Assembly (NCBI RefSeq): GCF_001411495.1
Contig: NZ_CP012981.1
Location: 3,224,001 to 3,288,000, forward strand
Direction: 5' to 3'
Length of the DNA: 64,000 bases
From: Burkholderia cepacia ATCC 25416
GTDB lineage: Bacteria > Pseudomonadota > Gammaproteobacteria > Burkholderiales > Burkholderiaceae
This document shows positions 38,985 to 50,694 of the stretch, in pieces. Numbering within the stretch: the stretch's first letter is position 1; the number at the start of each line of letters is the position of its first letter. Both the position numbers and the translations under genes were made by a program. The notes beneath the pieces were generated by a model, which was given only the letters and a program-made list of their open reading frames with translations, was not told where the DNA came from and searched no databases.

Positions 38985-39866
38985 TTACTGCTGCTTTGCT
39001 GCTGCGACTTGCGCGGCCACTTCGGCGGCGAAGTCGTCCTGGCGCTTCTCGATGCCTTCGCCGACGACGAACAGCGCGAACTTCTGCACTGCCGCATTCG
39101 CTGCCTTCAGCATCTGCTCGATCGTCTGCTTGTCGTTCTTCACGAACGTCTGGTTCAGCAGCGACACTTCCTTCAGGTACTTCTGGACGCTACCGTCGAC
39201 CATCTTCGCGACGATCTCGGCCGGCTTGCCCGATTCCGCAGCCTTCTGCTCGGCCACGCGGCGTTCCGTCTCGATCAGTTCCGCCGGCACGTCAGCCGAC
39301 GACAGCGCGACCGGCTTCATTGCCGCGATGTGCATCGCGACGTCCTTGCCGACCTGCTCTTCCGCGCCCGTGTACTCGACGATCACGCCGATACGCGCGC
39401 CGTGCAGGTACGTTGCGATCTTGTTCGCGGTTTCGAAACGGACGAAACGACGGATCGAGACGTTCTCGCCGATCTTGCCGATCAGGGCCAGACGCACTGC
39501 GTCGACCGTCGAGCCTTCGAGCGGCAGTGCCGACAGCGCTGCCACGTCGGCCGGGTTCTGCGTCGCGACGAGTTCTGCAACCGTCTTCGAGAATGCGAGG
39601 AAGTCGTCGTTCTTCGCGACGAAGTCGGTTTCGCAGTTCAGCTCGACCAGCGCGCCTGCGTTGCCGCCGACGAACGATGCGACGACGCCTTCTGCCGTCA
39701 CGCGCGATGCCGCCTTGCTCGCCTTGTTGCCGAGCTTGACGCGCAGCAGCTCTTCAGCCTTGGCCAGATCGCCGTCGGCTTCCGTCAGCGCCTTCTTGCA
39801 CTCCATCATCGGTGCGTCGGTCTTCGCGCGCAGTTCTGCCACCATGCTTGCGGTAATTGCCGCCAT
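38985..39866 (-). CDS. tsf: Translation elongation factor Ts
   Basis: This 293-aa protein exchanges GDP for GTP on EF-Tu. The N-terminal UBA-like domain ([21 protein letters not shown]) and the TDFV motif ([11 protein letters not shown]) are present. Two ATG codons stand side by side; I prefer 39866, which is 6 nt after GGAG. The gene is separated from rpsB by an attenuator-like hairpin. Confidence 0.98.
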   Translation of the reverse strand: MAAITASMVAELRAKTDAPMMECKKALTEADGDLAKAEELLRVKLGNKASKAASRVTAEGVVASFVGGNAGALVELNCETDFVAKNDDFLAFSKTVAELVATQNPADVAALSALPLEGSTVDAVRLALIGKIGENVSIRRFVRFETANKIATYLHGARIGVIVEYTGAEEQVGKDVAMHIAAMKPVALSSADVPAELIETERRVAEQKAAESGKPAEIVAKMVDGSVQKYLKEVSLLNQTFVKNDKQTIEQMLKAANAAVQKFALFVVGEGIEKRQDDFAAEVAAQVAAAKQQ

Positions 39867-39977
39867 CATTCGCTCCTTGAGTCTGTATTCACAACGCCGC
39901 CCGCTTGGACGCGAACGGCCGAAAATCGTTTCCGGACCCGCGCCGATTCGGCGCGATCAGGTCCGGCGCACAAGCTT

Positions 39978-40010
39978 AAAAAAAGGGGGCCTGTTGAGAG
40001 CCCCCTTTTT
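39978..40010 (-). terminator. Terminator/attenuator between rpsB and tsf
   Basis: A stem of gggggc / gccccc, extended by A-T pairs, with a 9-nt loop is followed on the minus strand by seven U residues. It sits between two genes normally co-transcribed, so it may only partly terminate and so lower tsf expression relative to rpsB. Confidence 0.8.
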
Positions 40011-40028
40011 GCGCCGGCTCGGGGCCAG

Positions 40029-40769
40029 TTACGCGTTTTCCTCGACGTACTCGTCGTCGCCGCGTGCGGCCTGGACCACTTCGTTGACCGCGTTCGCACG
40101 GCCTTCGAGGATCGCGTCGGCCACGCCTTCGGCGTACAGCGCGACTGCCTTGCTCGAGTCGTCGTTACCCGGGATCACGTAATCCACACCTTCCGGCGAG
40201 TGGTTCGTATCGACCACGGCGATGACCGGCACGCCCAGCTTGTTCGCTTCCGTGACGGCAATCTTGTGGTAGCCGACGTCGACGACGAAGATTGCGTCCG
40301 GAATGCCGCCCATGTCCTTCACGCCGCCGATCGACTTCTGCAGCTTCGCGATTTCGCGTTCGAACAGCAGCGCTTCCTTCTTGCTCATCTTCTCGAGCTC
40401 GCCCGCCTCGACTGCCGCTTCCATGTCCTTCAGGCGCTTGATCGATACCTTCAGCGTCTTGAAGTTGGTCATCATGCCGCCGAGCCAGCGTGCGTTGACG
40501 TACGGCATGCCCGCACGCTGCGCTTCCTGAGCGATCGTGTCACGCGATTGACGCTTCGTGCCGACGAACAGGATCGTGCCGCGGTTCGCTGCCAGCTGGC
40601 GCACGTACTTCTGTGCGTCCGTGAACATCGGCAGCGTCTTTTCGAGGTTGATGATGTGAATCTTGTTGCGGTGACCGAAAATGAACGGAGCCATCTTCGG
40701 GTTCCAGAAGCGCGTCTGGTGACCGAAGTGGACACCCGCTTCCAGCATTTGGCGCATCGTAACTGCCAT
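40029..40769 (-). CDS. rpsB: 30S ribosomal protein S2
   Basis: This 246-aa protein of the small ribosomal subunit has the family hallmarks [31 protein letters not shown] and [25 protein letters not shown] chose the ATG at 40769 (MAVTMRQM). It is the first gene of the long minus-strand cluster, with a 377-bp region upstream shared with the divergent map gene. Confidence 0.98.
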   Translation of the reverse strand: MAVTMRQMLEAGVHFGHQTRFWNPKMAPFIFGHRNKIHIINLEKTLPMFTDAQKYVRQLAANRGTILFVGTKRQSRDTIAQEAQRAGMPYVNARWLGGMMTNFKTLKVSIKRLKDMEAAVEAGELEKMSKKEALLFEREIAKLQKSIGGVKDMGGIPDAIFVVDVGYHKIAVTEANKLGVPVIAVVDTNHSPEGVDYVIPGNDDSSKAVALYAEGVADAILEGRANAVNEVVQAARGDDEYVEENA

Positions 40770-41146
40770 GTAAATTCTCCACGAGGGTTGGGTCTTAAGC
40801 CGGCCGCCGTACCGCCGCACGAACCTGCCCCGAAAGGCACGATTTCCGCGCGGCCGGCACCCTGGTTGCGCCGGCTTGCGATTCGGCACGCGCAAAACGC
40901 CCGTGCCGTAAGCCTTTCACCGCGATGCCGCCCCGGAATGGGGCACTACGGCATTTGGATGTCGACTTAGCCAAAGAGTATAGCACGCCGATTTGTCCGC
41001 TCTCAAGTCGCTCACCACTTTCGCTTGCCGCGCGGCAGCCGGCCGGACAATCCGCGAAAACCCGCACCCGCACCGCCGGCAGGGGCTGCGACGCCTGCCA
41101 GAAGGTGCGATAATCCGTCAATTCACCGCATTCCAGGCATACCTCG
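40770..41146. promoter_or_regulatory. rpsB-map divergent promoter and leader region
   Basis: The 377-bp spacer has no gene. On the minus strand the rpsB leader could form a nested hairpin at 40926-40953, with outer tgccg / cggca and inner cccc / gggg, about 160 nt before rpsB. Leaders of rpsB often bind S2 for autoregulation in other bacteria. Whether this one does is not shown. Confidence 0.4.
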
Positions 41147-41962
41147 ATGGCTATTACGCTCAAAAACGAACACGATATCGCCGAGATGCGCGTCGCCTGC
41201 CGTCTCGCGAGCGAAGTGCTCGACTTCATCACGCCGCACGTCGTCGCGGGCATCACGACCGCCGAACTCGACCGCCTCTGCCACGAGTTCATGCTCAACG
41301 AACAGGGCACGATCCCGGCACCGCTGAACTACCAGCCGCCCGGCTATCCGCCGTACCCGAAGGCCACCTGCATTTCGGTCAACGACGTGATCTGCCACGG
41401 CATTCCCGGCGAGAAGGTGATCAAGAACGGCGACGCGCTGAACATCGACATCACCGTGATCAAGAACGGCTACTTCGGCGACACCAGCCGGATGTTCATC
41501 GTCGGCGAGGGTTCGATCCTCGCGAAGCGCCTCGTGCAGACCACCTACGAATGCATGTGGCTCGGCATCGACCAGGTCAAGCCCGGCGCGCACCTCGGCG
41601 ACATCGGCTACGCGATCCAGAAGCACGCGGAAGCGCAAGGCTACAGCGTCGTGCGCGAATACTGCGGCCACGGCATCGGCACGGTGTTCCACGAGGATCC
41701 GCAGGTCGTCCACTACGGCCGTCCGGGCACCGGCATCGAACTGAAGGCCGGGATGATCTTCACGATCGAGCCGATGATCAACGCCGGCAAGCGCGACATC
41801 CGCACGATGCCCGACCAGTGGACGGTCAAGACGCGCGACCGCAGCCTGTCGGCGCAGTGGGAGCACACGGTGCTCGTCACCGAAACCGGCTACGAGGTGC
41901 TGACCGTGTCGGCCGGCACGCCGGCACGCCCCGTGTTCGCGCAACCGGCCGCCGCGGTCTGA
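41147..41962 (+). CDS. map: Methionine aminopeptidase, type I
   Basis: This 271-aa enzyme removes the initiator Met after deformylation. The five metal ligands are visible in INIDITVI, GYFGDTSRMF, CGHGIGTVFHEDPQ, MIFTIEPMI and HTVLVTETGYEVLT. It is divergent from rpsB and followed 54 bp later by glnD. Confidence 0.97.
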   Translation: MAITLKNEHDIAEMRVACRLASEVLDFITPHVVAGITTAELDRLCHEFMLNEQGTIPAPLNYQPPGYPPYPKATCISVNDVICHGIPGEKVIKNGDALNIDITVIKNGYFGDTSRMFIVGEGSILAKRLVQTTYECMWLGIDQVKPGAHLGDIGYAIQKHAEAQGYSVVREYCGHGIGTVFHEDPQVVHYGRPGTGIELKAGMIFTIEPMINAGKRDIRTMPDQWTVKTRDRSLSAQWEHTVLVTETGYEVLTVSAGTPARPVFAQPAAAV

Positions 41963-42016
41963 GCGCCGTCGCGCCAGCCCGCCCTATCCGCACCACCTGC
42001 ACCTGACCGGCCGCCC

Positions 42017-44593
42017 ATGAGCGCTCACGCCGCCCCCTCGCCCGACGCGCTGTCGCGGCGCGCCGAATTCAAGGCCGCCAAGACGGAGATGCTCGAGCGC
42101 TTTCGCCGCGCGACGAACGTCGCGTCCCTGATGCACGCGCTGTCGAAACTCACCGACGATGCGCTCAAGCGCGTGTGGGACGATTGCGGGCTGCCCGCGA
42201 CGCTCGCGCTCGTCGCCGTCGGCGGCTACGGGCGCGGCGAGCTCGCGCCCTATTCCGACGTCGACATCCTCGTGCTGCTGCCCGATGCGCACGACCCCGC
42301 GCTCGACGCGCGCATCGAACGCTTCATCGGGATGGCGTGGGATCTCGGCCTCGAGATCGGCAGCAGCGTGCGCACGGTCGCGCAGTGCATCGAGGAGGCG
42401 TCGCAGGACGTCACGGTGCAAACGTCCCTGCTGGAAGCGCGCCGCATCGTCGGCAGCACCGCGCTGTTCGAGCGCTTCACGGTGCGCTACCACGAGGCGC
42501 TCGACGCCCGCGCGTTCTTCACCGCGAAGGTGCTCGAGATGCGCCAGCGCCACGCGAAGTTCCAGGACACGCCGTACAGCCTCGAGCCGAACGTGAAGGA
42601 AAGCCCCGGCGGGCTGCGCGACCTGCAGACGATCCTGTGGATCGCGCGCGCGGCGGGCTTCGGCAGCAGCTGGCGCGAACTCGATACGCGCGGCCTCATC
42701 ACCGATCGCGAAGCGCGCGAGCTGCGCCGCAACGAAGGCTTCCTGAAGACGCTGCGCGCGCGGCTGCACGTGATCGCCGGCCGCCGCCAGGACATGCTCG
42801 TGTTCGACCTGCAAACGCAGGCGGCCGAGAGCTTCGGCTACCAGCCGACGCAGACCAAGCGCGCGAGCGAGCAGCTGATGCGCCGCTATTACTGGGCCGC
42901 GAAAGCCGTCACGCAGCTCGCGACGATCCTGATCCAGAACATCGAGGCGCAGCTCTTTCCCGCGACGAGCGGCATCACGCGCGTGCTGTCGCCCGACCGC
43001 TTCGTCGAGAAGCAGGGGATGCTCGAGATCGTCGACGACGGCGTGTTCGAGCGCCATCCCGACGCGATCCTCGAAGCGTTCCTGCTGTACGAGACGACCC
43101 GCGGCGTGAAGGGCCTGTCCGCCCGCACGCTGCGTGCGCTGTACAACTCGCGCGAGATCATGAACAACGCGTGGCGCCGCGATCCGCAGAACCGTGACAC
43201 GTTCATGCGGATCCTGCAGCAGCCCGAAGGCATCACGCACGCGTTCCGGCTGATGAACCAGACGAGCGTGCTCGGCCGCTATCTGCTGAATTTCCGCCGC
43301 ATCGTCGGCCAGATGCAGCACGACCTGTACCACGTGTACACGGTCGACCAGCACATCCTGATGGTGTTGCGCAACATCCGCCGCTTCGCGGTGGCCGAGC
43401 ACGCGCACGAATATCCGTTCTGCAGCCAGTTGATCGGCAACTTCGAGCGCCCGTGGGTGCTGTATGTCGCCGCGCTGTTCCACGACATCGCGAAGGGCCG
43501 CGGCGGCGATCACTCGACGCTCGGGATGGCCGATGCGCGGCGCTTCTGCCGCGAGCACGGCATCGCCGGCGACGACGCGTCGTTGATCGTGTGGCTCGTC
43601 CAGCATCACCTGACGATGAGCCAGGTCGCGCAGAAGCAGGACACGAGCGACCCCGAAGTCATCAAGCGCTTTGCCGAAGTCGTCGGCAACGAACGCTACC
43701 TCACCGCGCTGTACCTGCTGACCGTCGCCGATATCCGCGGCACGAGCCCGAAGGTGTGGAACACGTGGAAAGGCAAGCTGCTCGAGGACCTGTACCGCAT
43801 CACGCTCGCGGTGCTCGGCGGCGCCAACCCCGACGCGCATTCGGAGCTGAAGTCGCGGCAGGAGCAGGCGCTCGCGCTGCTGCGCCTCGAGACCGTGCCC
43901 GAGGACGCCCATCGCGCGCTGTGGGACCAGCTCGACGTCGGCTTCTTCCTGCGTCACGACGCAGCCGACATCGCGTGGCAGACACGCGTGCTGTACCGGC
44001 ACGTGAACGCCGAAACCGCGATCGTCCGCGCGCGGCCGTCGCCGATCGGCGACGCGCTGCAGGTGCTCGTGTACGTGAAGGATCGCCCCGACCTGTTCGC
44101 GGGCATCTGCGCGTATTTCGACCGCAACGGGCTGTCGGTGCTCGACGCGCGCGTCAGCACGACGCGGCACGGCTACGCGCTCGACAACTTCATCGTCACG
44201 CAGACCGAACGCGACGTGCGCTACCGCGACATCGCGAATCTCGTCGAACAACAGCTCGCGTCGCGGCTCACCGAAACCGCACCGCTGCCGGAGCCGTCCA
44301 AGGGCCGCCTGTCGAGGCTGTCCCGGACGTTTCCGATCACGCCGCGCGTCGACCTGCGGGCCGACGAGCGCGGCCAGTACTACATCCTGTCCGTGTCGGC
44401 CAACGACCGGCCGGGCCTTCTCTATTCGATCGCGCGCGTACTCGCCGAGCATCGGATCGGCGTCCACGCGGCGCGGATCAATACGCTCGGTGAACGCGTC
44501 GAGGACATCTTCCTGCTCGCGGGTGCCGGCCTGTCCGACAACCGCCTGCAGATCCAGCTTGAAACCGAGTTGCTGCGTGCGATCGCAGTCTGA
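42017..44593 (+). CDS. glnD: Bifunctional uridylyltransferase/uridylyl-removing enzyme (PII)
   Basis: This 858-aa nitrogen sensor adds UMP to PII proteins when glutamine is low and removes it when glutamine is high. In order it has a nucleotidyltransferase domain with [19 protein letters not shown] at about 68-86, an HD hydrolase domain with [15 protein letters not shown] at about 486, and two C-terminal ACT domains (about 688-735 and 790-850) that bind glutamine. Its length is normal. It lies between map and the rluB-type gene. Confidence 0.97.
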   Translation: MSAHAAPSPDALSRRAEFKAAKTEMLERFRRATNVASLMHALSKLTDDALKRVWDDCGLPATLALVAVGGYGRGELAPYSDVDILVLLPDAHDPALDARIERFIGMAWDLGLEIGSSVRTVAQCIEEASQDVTVQTSLLEARRIVGSTALFERFTVRYHEALDARAFFTAKVLEMRQRHAKFQDTPYSLEPNVKESPGGLRDLQTILWIARAAGFGSSWRELDTRGLITDREARELRRNEGFLKTLRARLHVIAGRRQDMLVFDLQTQAAESFGYQPTQTKRASEQLMRRYYWAAKAVTQLATILIQNIEAQLFPATSGITRVLSPDRFVEKQGMLEIVDDGVFERHPDAILEAFLLYETTRGVKGLSARTLRALYNSREIMNNAWRRDPQNRDTFMRILQQPEGITHAFRLMNQTSVLGRYLLNFRRIVGQMQHDLYHVYTVDQHILMVLRNIRRFAVAEHAHEYPFCSQLIGNFERPWVLYVAALFHDIAKGRGGDHSTLGMADARRFCREHGIAGDDASLIVWLVQHHLTMSQVAQKQDTSDPEVIKRFAEVVGNERYLTALYLLTVADIRGTSPKVWNTWKGKLLEDLYRITLAVLGGANPDAHSELKSRQEQALALLRLETVPEDAHRALWDQLDVGFFLRHDAADIAWQTRVLYRHVNAETAIVRARPSPIGDALQVLVYVKDRPDLFAGICAYFDRNGLSVLDARVSTTRHGYALDNFIVTQTERDVRYRDIANLVEQQLASRLTETAPLPEPSKGRLSRLSRTFPITPRVDLRADERGQYYILSVSANDRPGLLYSIARVLAEHRIGVHAARINTLGERVEDIFLLAGAGLSDNRLQIQLETELLRAIAV

Positions 44594-44609
44594 ATGAATT
44601 CCAGCGTTT

Positions 44610-46472
44610 ATGCGCACCAAACTAACCGTCAAGAATCCGAAGCCGGCGTCGCCGACCCGCGCCCCTGTCCGCTCCGGCAGCCTCGTCGCCCGCAAGGCGG
44701 TGCGTCCCGCTGCACCGCCCGCAGGGGACAAGCCGGCCCGCCCGAAGAAGGCCGCCCCGGCCGCCGCCGGCGAACGCTCGTTCAAGCCGCGCGGCGCGGC
44801 CGGCGCCGAGCGCCCGGGCGAGGATCGCGCACCGGCCAAGCGTGCGCCGCGTGACGGCGGTGCCGAACGCGGCACGCGCGCGCCGTATCGCGACAACGCG
44901 GCCGGCGAAGGGGCGAAGCGCAGCTTCAGCGATCGCCGCCCGTCGTCCGATCGTCCGCCGCGCCGTGATGACGATGCCCGCCCGCGTCGCGCCGGTGGCG
45001 ACGACGACAAACGCTCGTCCTATCGCGACAAGGCAGCCGGTGAAGGTGCAAAGCGCAGCTTCGGCGACCGCCGCCCGTCGTCCGATCGTCCGCCCCGCCG
45101 TGATGACGATGCACGTCCGCGTCGCGCGGGTGGTGAAAGCGGCGCACGCGCGCCGTACCGTGGCAATGCATCCGGCGAAGGCGCGAAGCGCAGCTTCGGC
45201 GACCGTCGCACGTCGTCCGATCGCCCGCCGCGTCGTGATGACGACGCACGTCCGCGTCGCGCCGGTGGTGAAGGCGGCCCGCGTACCCCCTATCGCGACA
45301 AGGCAGCTGGTGAAGGTGCAAAGCGCAGCTTCGGCGATCGCCGCCCGTCGTCCGATCGTCCGCCGCGCCGCGATGACGATGCCCGTCCGCGCCGTGCAGG
45401 TGGCGACGACGACAAACGCTCGTCCTATCGCGACAAGGCAGCCGGTGAAGGTGCAAAGCGCAGCTTCGGCGACCGCCGCCCGTCGTCCGACCGTCCGCCG
45501 CGCCGCGATGACGATGCCCGTCCGCGCCGCGCAGGCGCCGACGACGGCAAGCGCCCGTCCTATCGCGACAAGACGGCCGGCGAAGGCGCGAAGCGCAGCT
45601 TCGGCGACCGCCCGGCTCGCCCCGCACGCGACGGCGAACGCCGCTCGTTCGGTGCGGTCAAGACCGCGCAGCCGGTCAAGCGCGCGGCGGCCGACGTCGA
45701 CTACGGCGACGAAACGGGCCTGATGCGCCTGTCGAAGCGGATGTCCGAGCTCGGCATGTGCTCGCGCCGCGAAGCCGACGAATGGATCGAAAAGGGTTGG
45801 GTGCTCGTCGACGGCGAACGCATCGACACGCTCGGCACCAAGGTCCGCGCCGACCAGAAGATCGAGATCGACGAGCGCGCGAGCGCCGCGCAGGCCGCGC
45901 AAGTGACGATCCTGCTGCACAAGCCCGTCGGTTATGTGTCGGGCCAGGCGGAAGACGGCTACGAGCCGGCAGCCGTGCTGATCACGCGCGCGAACCGCTG
46001 GAGCGGCGACCATTCGCCGGTACGCTTCTCGCCGCAGCACCTGCACGCGCTCGCACCGGCCGGCCGCCTGGACATCGATTCGACCGGCCTGCTCGTGCTG
46101 ACGCAGAACGGCGTGATCGCGAAGCAGCTGATCGGCGAGCAGTCGGATATCGACAAGGAATACCTGGTGCGCGTGCGCTTCGGCGAACGGCTGATCGACA
46201 TCGACCAGCACTTCCCCGCGGAATCGCTCGCGAAGCTGCGCCACGGCCTCGAGCTCGACGGCGTCGCGCTGAAGCCCGCGATGGTGAGCTGGCAGAACGG
46301 CGAGCAGTTGCGCTTCGTGCTGCGCGAAGGCAAGAAGCGCCAGATCCGTCGCATGTGCGAACTGGTGGGTCTCGACGTGATCGGCCTGAAGCGCGTCCGG
46401 ATGGGCCGCGTGATGCTCGGCGCACTGCCGCAGGGGCAATGGCGCTATCTGTCGGCCGACGAGACGTTCTGA
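44610..46472 (+). CDS. rluB: RluB-family 23S rRNA pseudouridine synthase with long repeat-containing N-terminus
   Basis: This is a 620-aa protein. The C-terminal 250 residues are a complete RluB/RsuA-type enzyme: an S4 RNA-binding domain from about 372 (MRLSKRMSELGMCSRREADEWI) and a catalytic domain with GRLDIDSTGLLVLTQNG at about 485. RluB modifies U2605 in E. coli 23S rRNA. The first 370 residues are basic, Arg/Asp/Pro/Gly-rich and probably disordered. They contain five perfect-period 45-residue repeats plus part of a sixth. The ATG at 44610 lies 16 bp after the glnD stop. The repeat region may vary in length between strains. Confidence 0.92.
   Translation: MRTKLTVKNPKPASPTRAPVRSGSLVARKAVRPAAPPAGDKPARPKKAAPAAAGERSFKPRGAAGAERPGEDRAPAKRAPRDGGAERGTRAPYRDNAAGEGAKRSFSDRRPSSDRPPRRDDDARPRRAGGDDDKRSSYRDKAAGEGAKRSFGDRRPSSDRPPRRDDDARPRRAGGESGARAPYRGNASGEGAKRSFGDRRTSSDRPPRRDDDARPRRAGGEGGPRTPYRDKAAGEGAKRSFGDRRPSSDRPPRRDDDARPRRAGGDDDKRSSYRDKAAGEGAKRSFGDRRPSSDRPPRRDDDARPRRAGADDGKRPSYRDKTAGEGAKRSFGDRPARPARDGERRSFGAVKTAQPVKRAAADVDYGDETGLMRLSKRMSELGMCSRREADEWIEKGWVLVDGERIDTLGTKVRADQKIEIDERASAAQAAQVTILLHKPVGYVSGQAEDGYEPAAVLITRANRWSGDHSPVRFSPQHLHALAPAGRLDIDSTGLLVLTQNGVIAKQLIGEQSDIDKEYLVRVRFGERLIDIDQHFPAESLAKLRHGLELDGVALKPAMVSWQNGEQLRFVLREGKKRQIRRMCELVGLDVIGLKRVRMGRVMLGALPQGQWRYLSADETF
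44886..45612 (+). repeat. Tandem 135-bp repeats inside rluB
   Basis: Units start at 44886, 45021, 45156, 45291, 45426 and 45561, a constant spacing of 135 bp (45 codons). Each unit encodes (P/S)YRDxAAGEGAKRSFGDRR, then a SSDRPPRRDDDARPRRAG-type segment and a variable linker. The sixth is partial. Nucleotide differences between units show that they are not a very recent expansion. Confidence 0.9.
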
Positions 46473-46504
46473 CCGCCGGCGCGCCACACGTGCGTCATGC
46501 AATG

Positions 46505-46530
46505 AAAAAGCCCGCGCAAGCGGGCTTTTT
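46505..46530. terminator. Bidirectional terminator between rluB and def
   Basis: An 11-bp stem (aaaaagcccgc / gcgggcttttt) with a GCAA tetraloop has U-runs on both strands. It separates the convergent rluB and def genes. Confidence 0.92.
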
Positions 46531-46562
46531 CTTGTCTGCGAGAAACCGGGAAAGCAGAGGGA

Positions 46563-49207
<2,645 letters not shown>

Positions 49208-49334
49208 TTATCTCAGTTTGCCGCCGTGGCGGGGCGCGCAAAACGCGCCCGATGCGCGTGCTGCAGCGCAAACAGCGAGGTGTGCGCCGCAGCGACGAAC
49301 GGCGGCCCCGAGGCCCGCCGCCCGTGCGTTCGCG

Positions 49335-50609
49335 TTACTGGCTGAAGAGGCGGCGCGTGACCGGCGAACCGGCCGGGATGCCGGCTTCCTCGAGCTTCGC
49401 GTACAGCTTCATCAGTTGCTGGTCGATCGCGACGAGCGTCGATTCCGGCAGCGGCCGGCGCGAATCGTCGACGACCCGCGCACCGATCCGTTCGGACAGC
49501 GACTTCGCGTAGTCGCACATCAGCCGGAACGGCAGGATGTCCTCTTCGGCGACCGGCACGTCGAGCACCAGCGTGATCATGTTGCCGCCCTTGTACGTGA
49601 GGTCGTCACGCAGGAAGTTCGTGTCGCCGAACTGCAGCATGAACACCGGGTTCTGCTTCGCGTCGAGCTTCACGAAACGCGTGCCGTCGCGCGACAGCAG
49701 CAGCCCGTCCTGCGACGCGACCGCCTGCACGTAGTTCGCCGACCACGGCGCGCCGTCCGACATCACGTTGATCGACAACTGGGCGTCGCATTGCGCGGCA
49801 AACGCGTCGAGCTCGCGCGCCATCGCGACCGTTTCCATCATGTCCGGGAATTCCGGCGCGCCGTCGATCGCGTCGGCGAACTGCTGGACGCCCGTCACGA
49901 ATTCGGAGAACTCGAGCTCGTTCAGCGCGCCGCTGCGGTTCGCGAGCTGCGCGGCCGCGCGCAGTTCCTCGTAGCGCACGCCGTTCTGCAGCAGCTCCCA
50001 CTGGCCGCCTTCGGGCTTGCCTTCGATATGCACGGGCTTGCTGCCCGCGCGGCGCAGCCGCTGCGCGGCCGGCAGGATCTTGTCGCCCGGCAGCAAACCG
50101 GTGAGGCGGATCGGCACGATGCAGTCGATCCGGCGGTCGACGATCGCCGGCGGTGCCGACGAGATCGTCGTCGCGGCCGGCAGCACGGGTTCGACCGGCT
50201 CGGCCGCTTCAGCGTGCGTGTCGTGCGCGGTGGCCGGCACGGTGTCTTCGCCGGCGACCGCGTCGACCGGCTCGGCCGGCGACTCGACGCCGGTCGCCTC
50301 GGCCTGCAGATCGGCCGGCATGTCGGCAGGCGCCGCACCGCCGAAGGTCGGCTCGACGCGCGCGACTTCCGCCGACGCGGCAGCCGCAGCAGCCGGCGCC
50401 GCAGGCTCGCGCCGCACCGGCTGACGCACCGGCTCGATGAACGGCAACTCTTCGTCGCGCTCGGGGCGGTTCATCGCCTCGGCCGCTTCTTCCGGCATCG
50501 GGCGCGGCATCCTGCGCCGCACCTTCGCGCCCTGCCATGCGTTGTAGACCACGACGCCGCCCACCACGACGGCGCCCGCGCCGATCAAACCGAGTGTCAA
50601 CTCGTCCAT
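49335..50609 (-). CDS. zipA: ZipA-like cell division protein
   Basis: This 424-aa protein has an N-terminal membrane helix (about 5-27) and a basic patch. An Ala/Pro/Glu-rich linker follows (about 40-155), and then a C-terminal ZipA-type FtsZ-binding domain (about 180-410, with LLLSRDGTRFVKLDAKQN and FRLMCDYAKSLSERI). It tethers FtsZ to the membrane. It is located between smc and ligA, as in other beta-proteobacteria. Sequence identity with E. coli ZipA is low, so the symbol rests on architecture and position. Confidence 0.85.
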   Translation of the reverse strand: MDELTLGLIGAGAVVVGGVVVYNAWQGAKVRRRMPRPMPEEAAEAMNRPERDEELPFIEPVRQPVRREPAAPAAAAAASAEVARVEPTFGGAAPADMPADLQAEATGVESPAEPVDAVAGEDTVPATAHDTHAEAAEPVEPVLPAATTISSAPPAIVDRRIDCIVPIRLTGLLPGDKILPAAQRLRRAGSKPVHIEGKPEGGQWELLQNGVRYEELRAAAQLANRSGALNELEFSEFVTGVQQFADAIDGAPEFPDMMETVAMARELDAFAAQCDAQLSINVMSDGAPWSANYVQAVASQDGLLLSRDGTRFVKLDAKQNPVFMLQFGDTNFLRDDLTYKGGNMITLVLDVPVAEEDILPFRLMCDYAKSLSERIGARVVDDSRRPLPESTLVAIDQQLMKLYAKLEEAGIPAGSPVTRRLFSQ

Positions 50610-50694
50610 GCACGCTCCATCAGCAATTCTTGTTCGTCGGAACCGCGAACGGGCGCCCATGCGCCGCGCGAACGCGGTCCGGTTTCGTCAAACG

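Noticed and set aside
44886..45612. Regular repeats resembling a CRISPR array
   Set aside because: The units are directly adjacent and coding, with no unique spacers between them; they are protein repeats of RluB.
44622..46502. A 626-codon open frame on the minus strand opposite rluB
   Set aside because: It is an antisense shadow produced by the repeated GC-rich codons of rluB. It has no homology pattern, and the rluB frame has clear domains.
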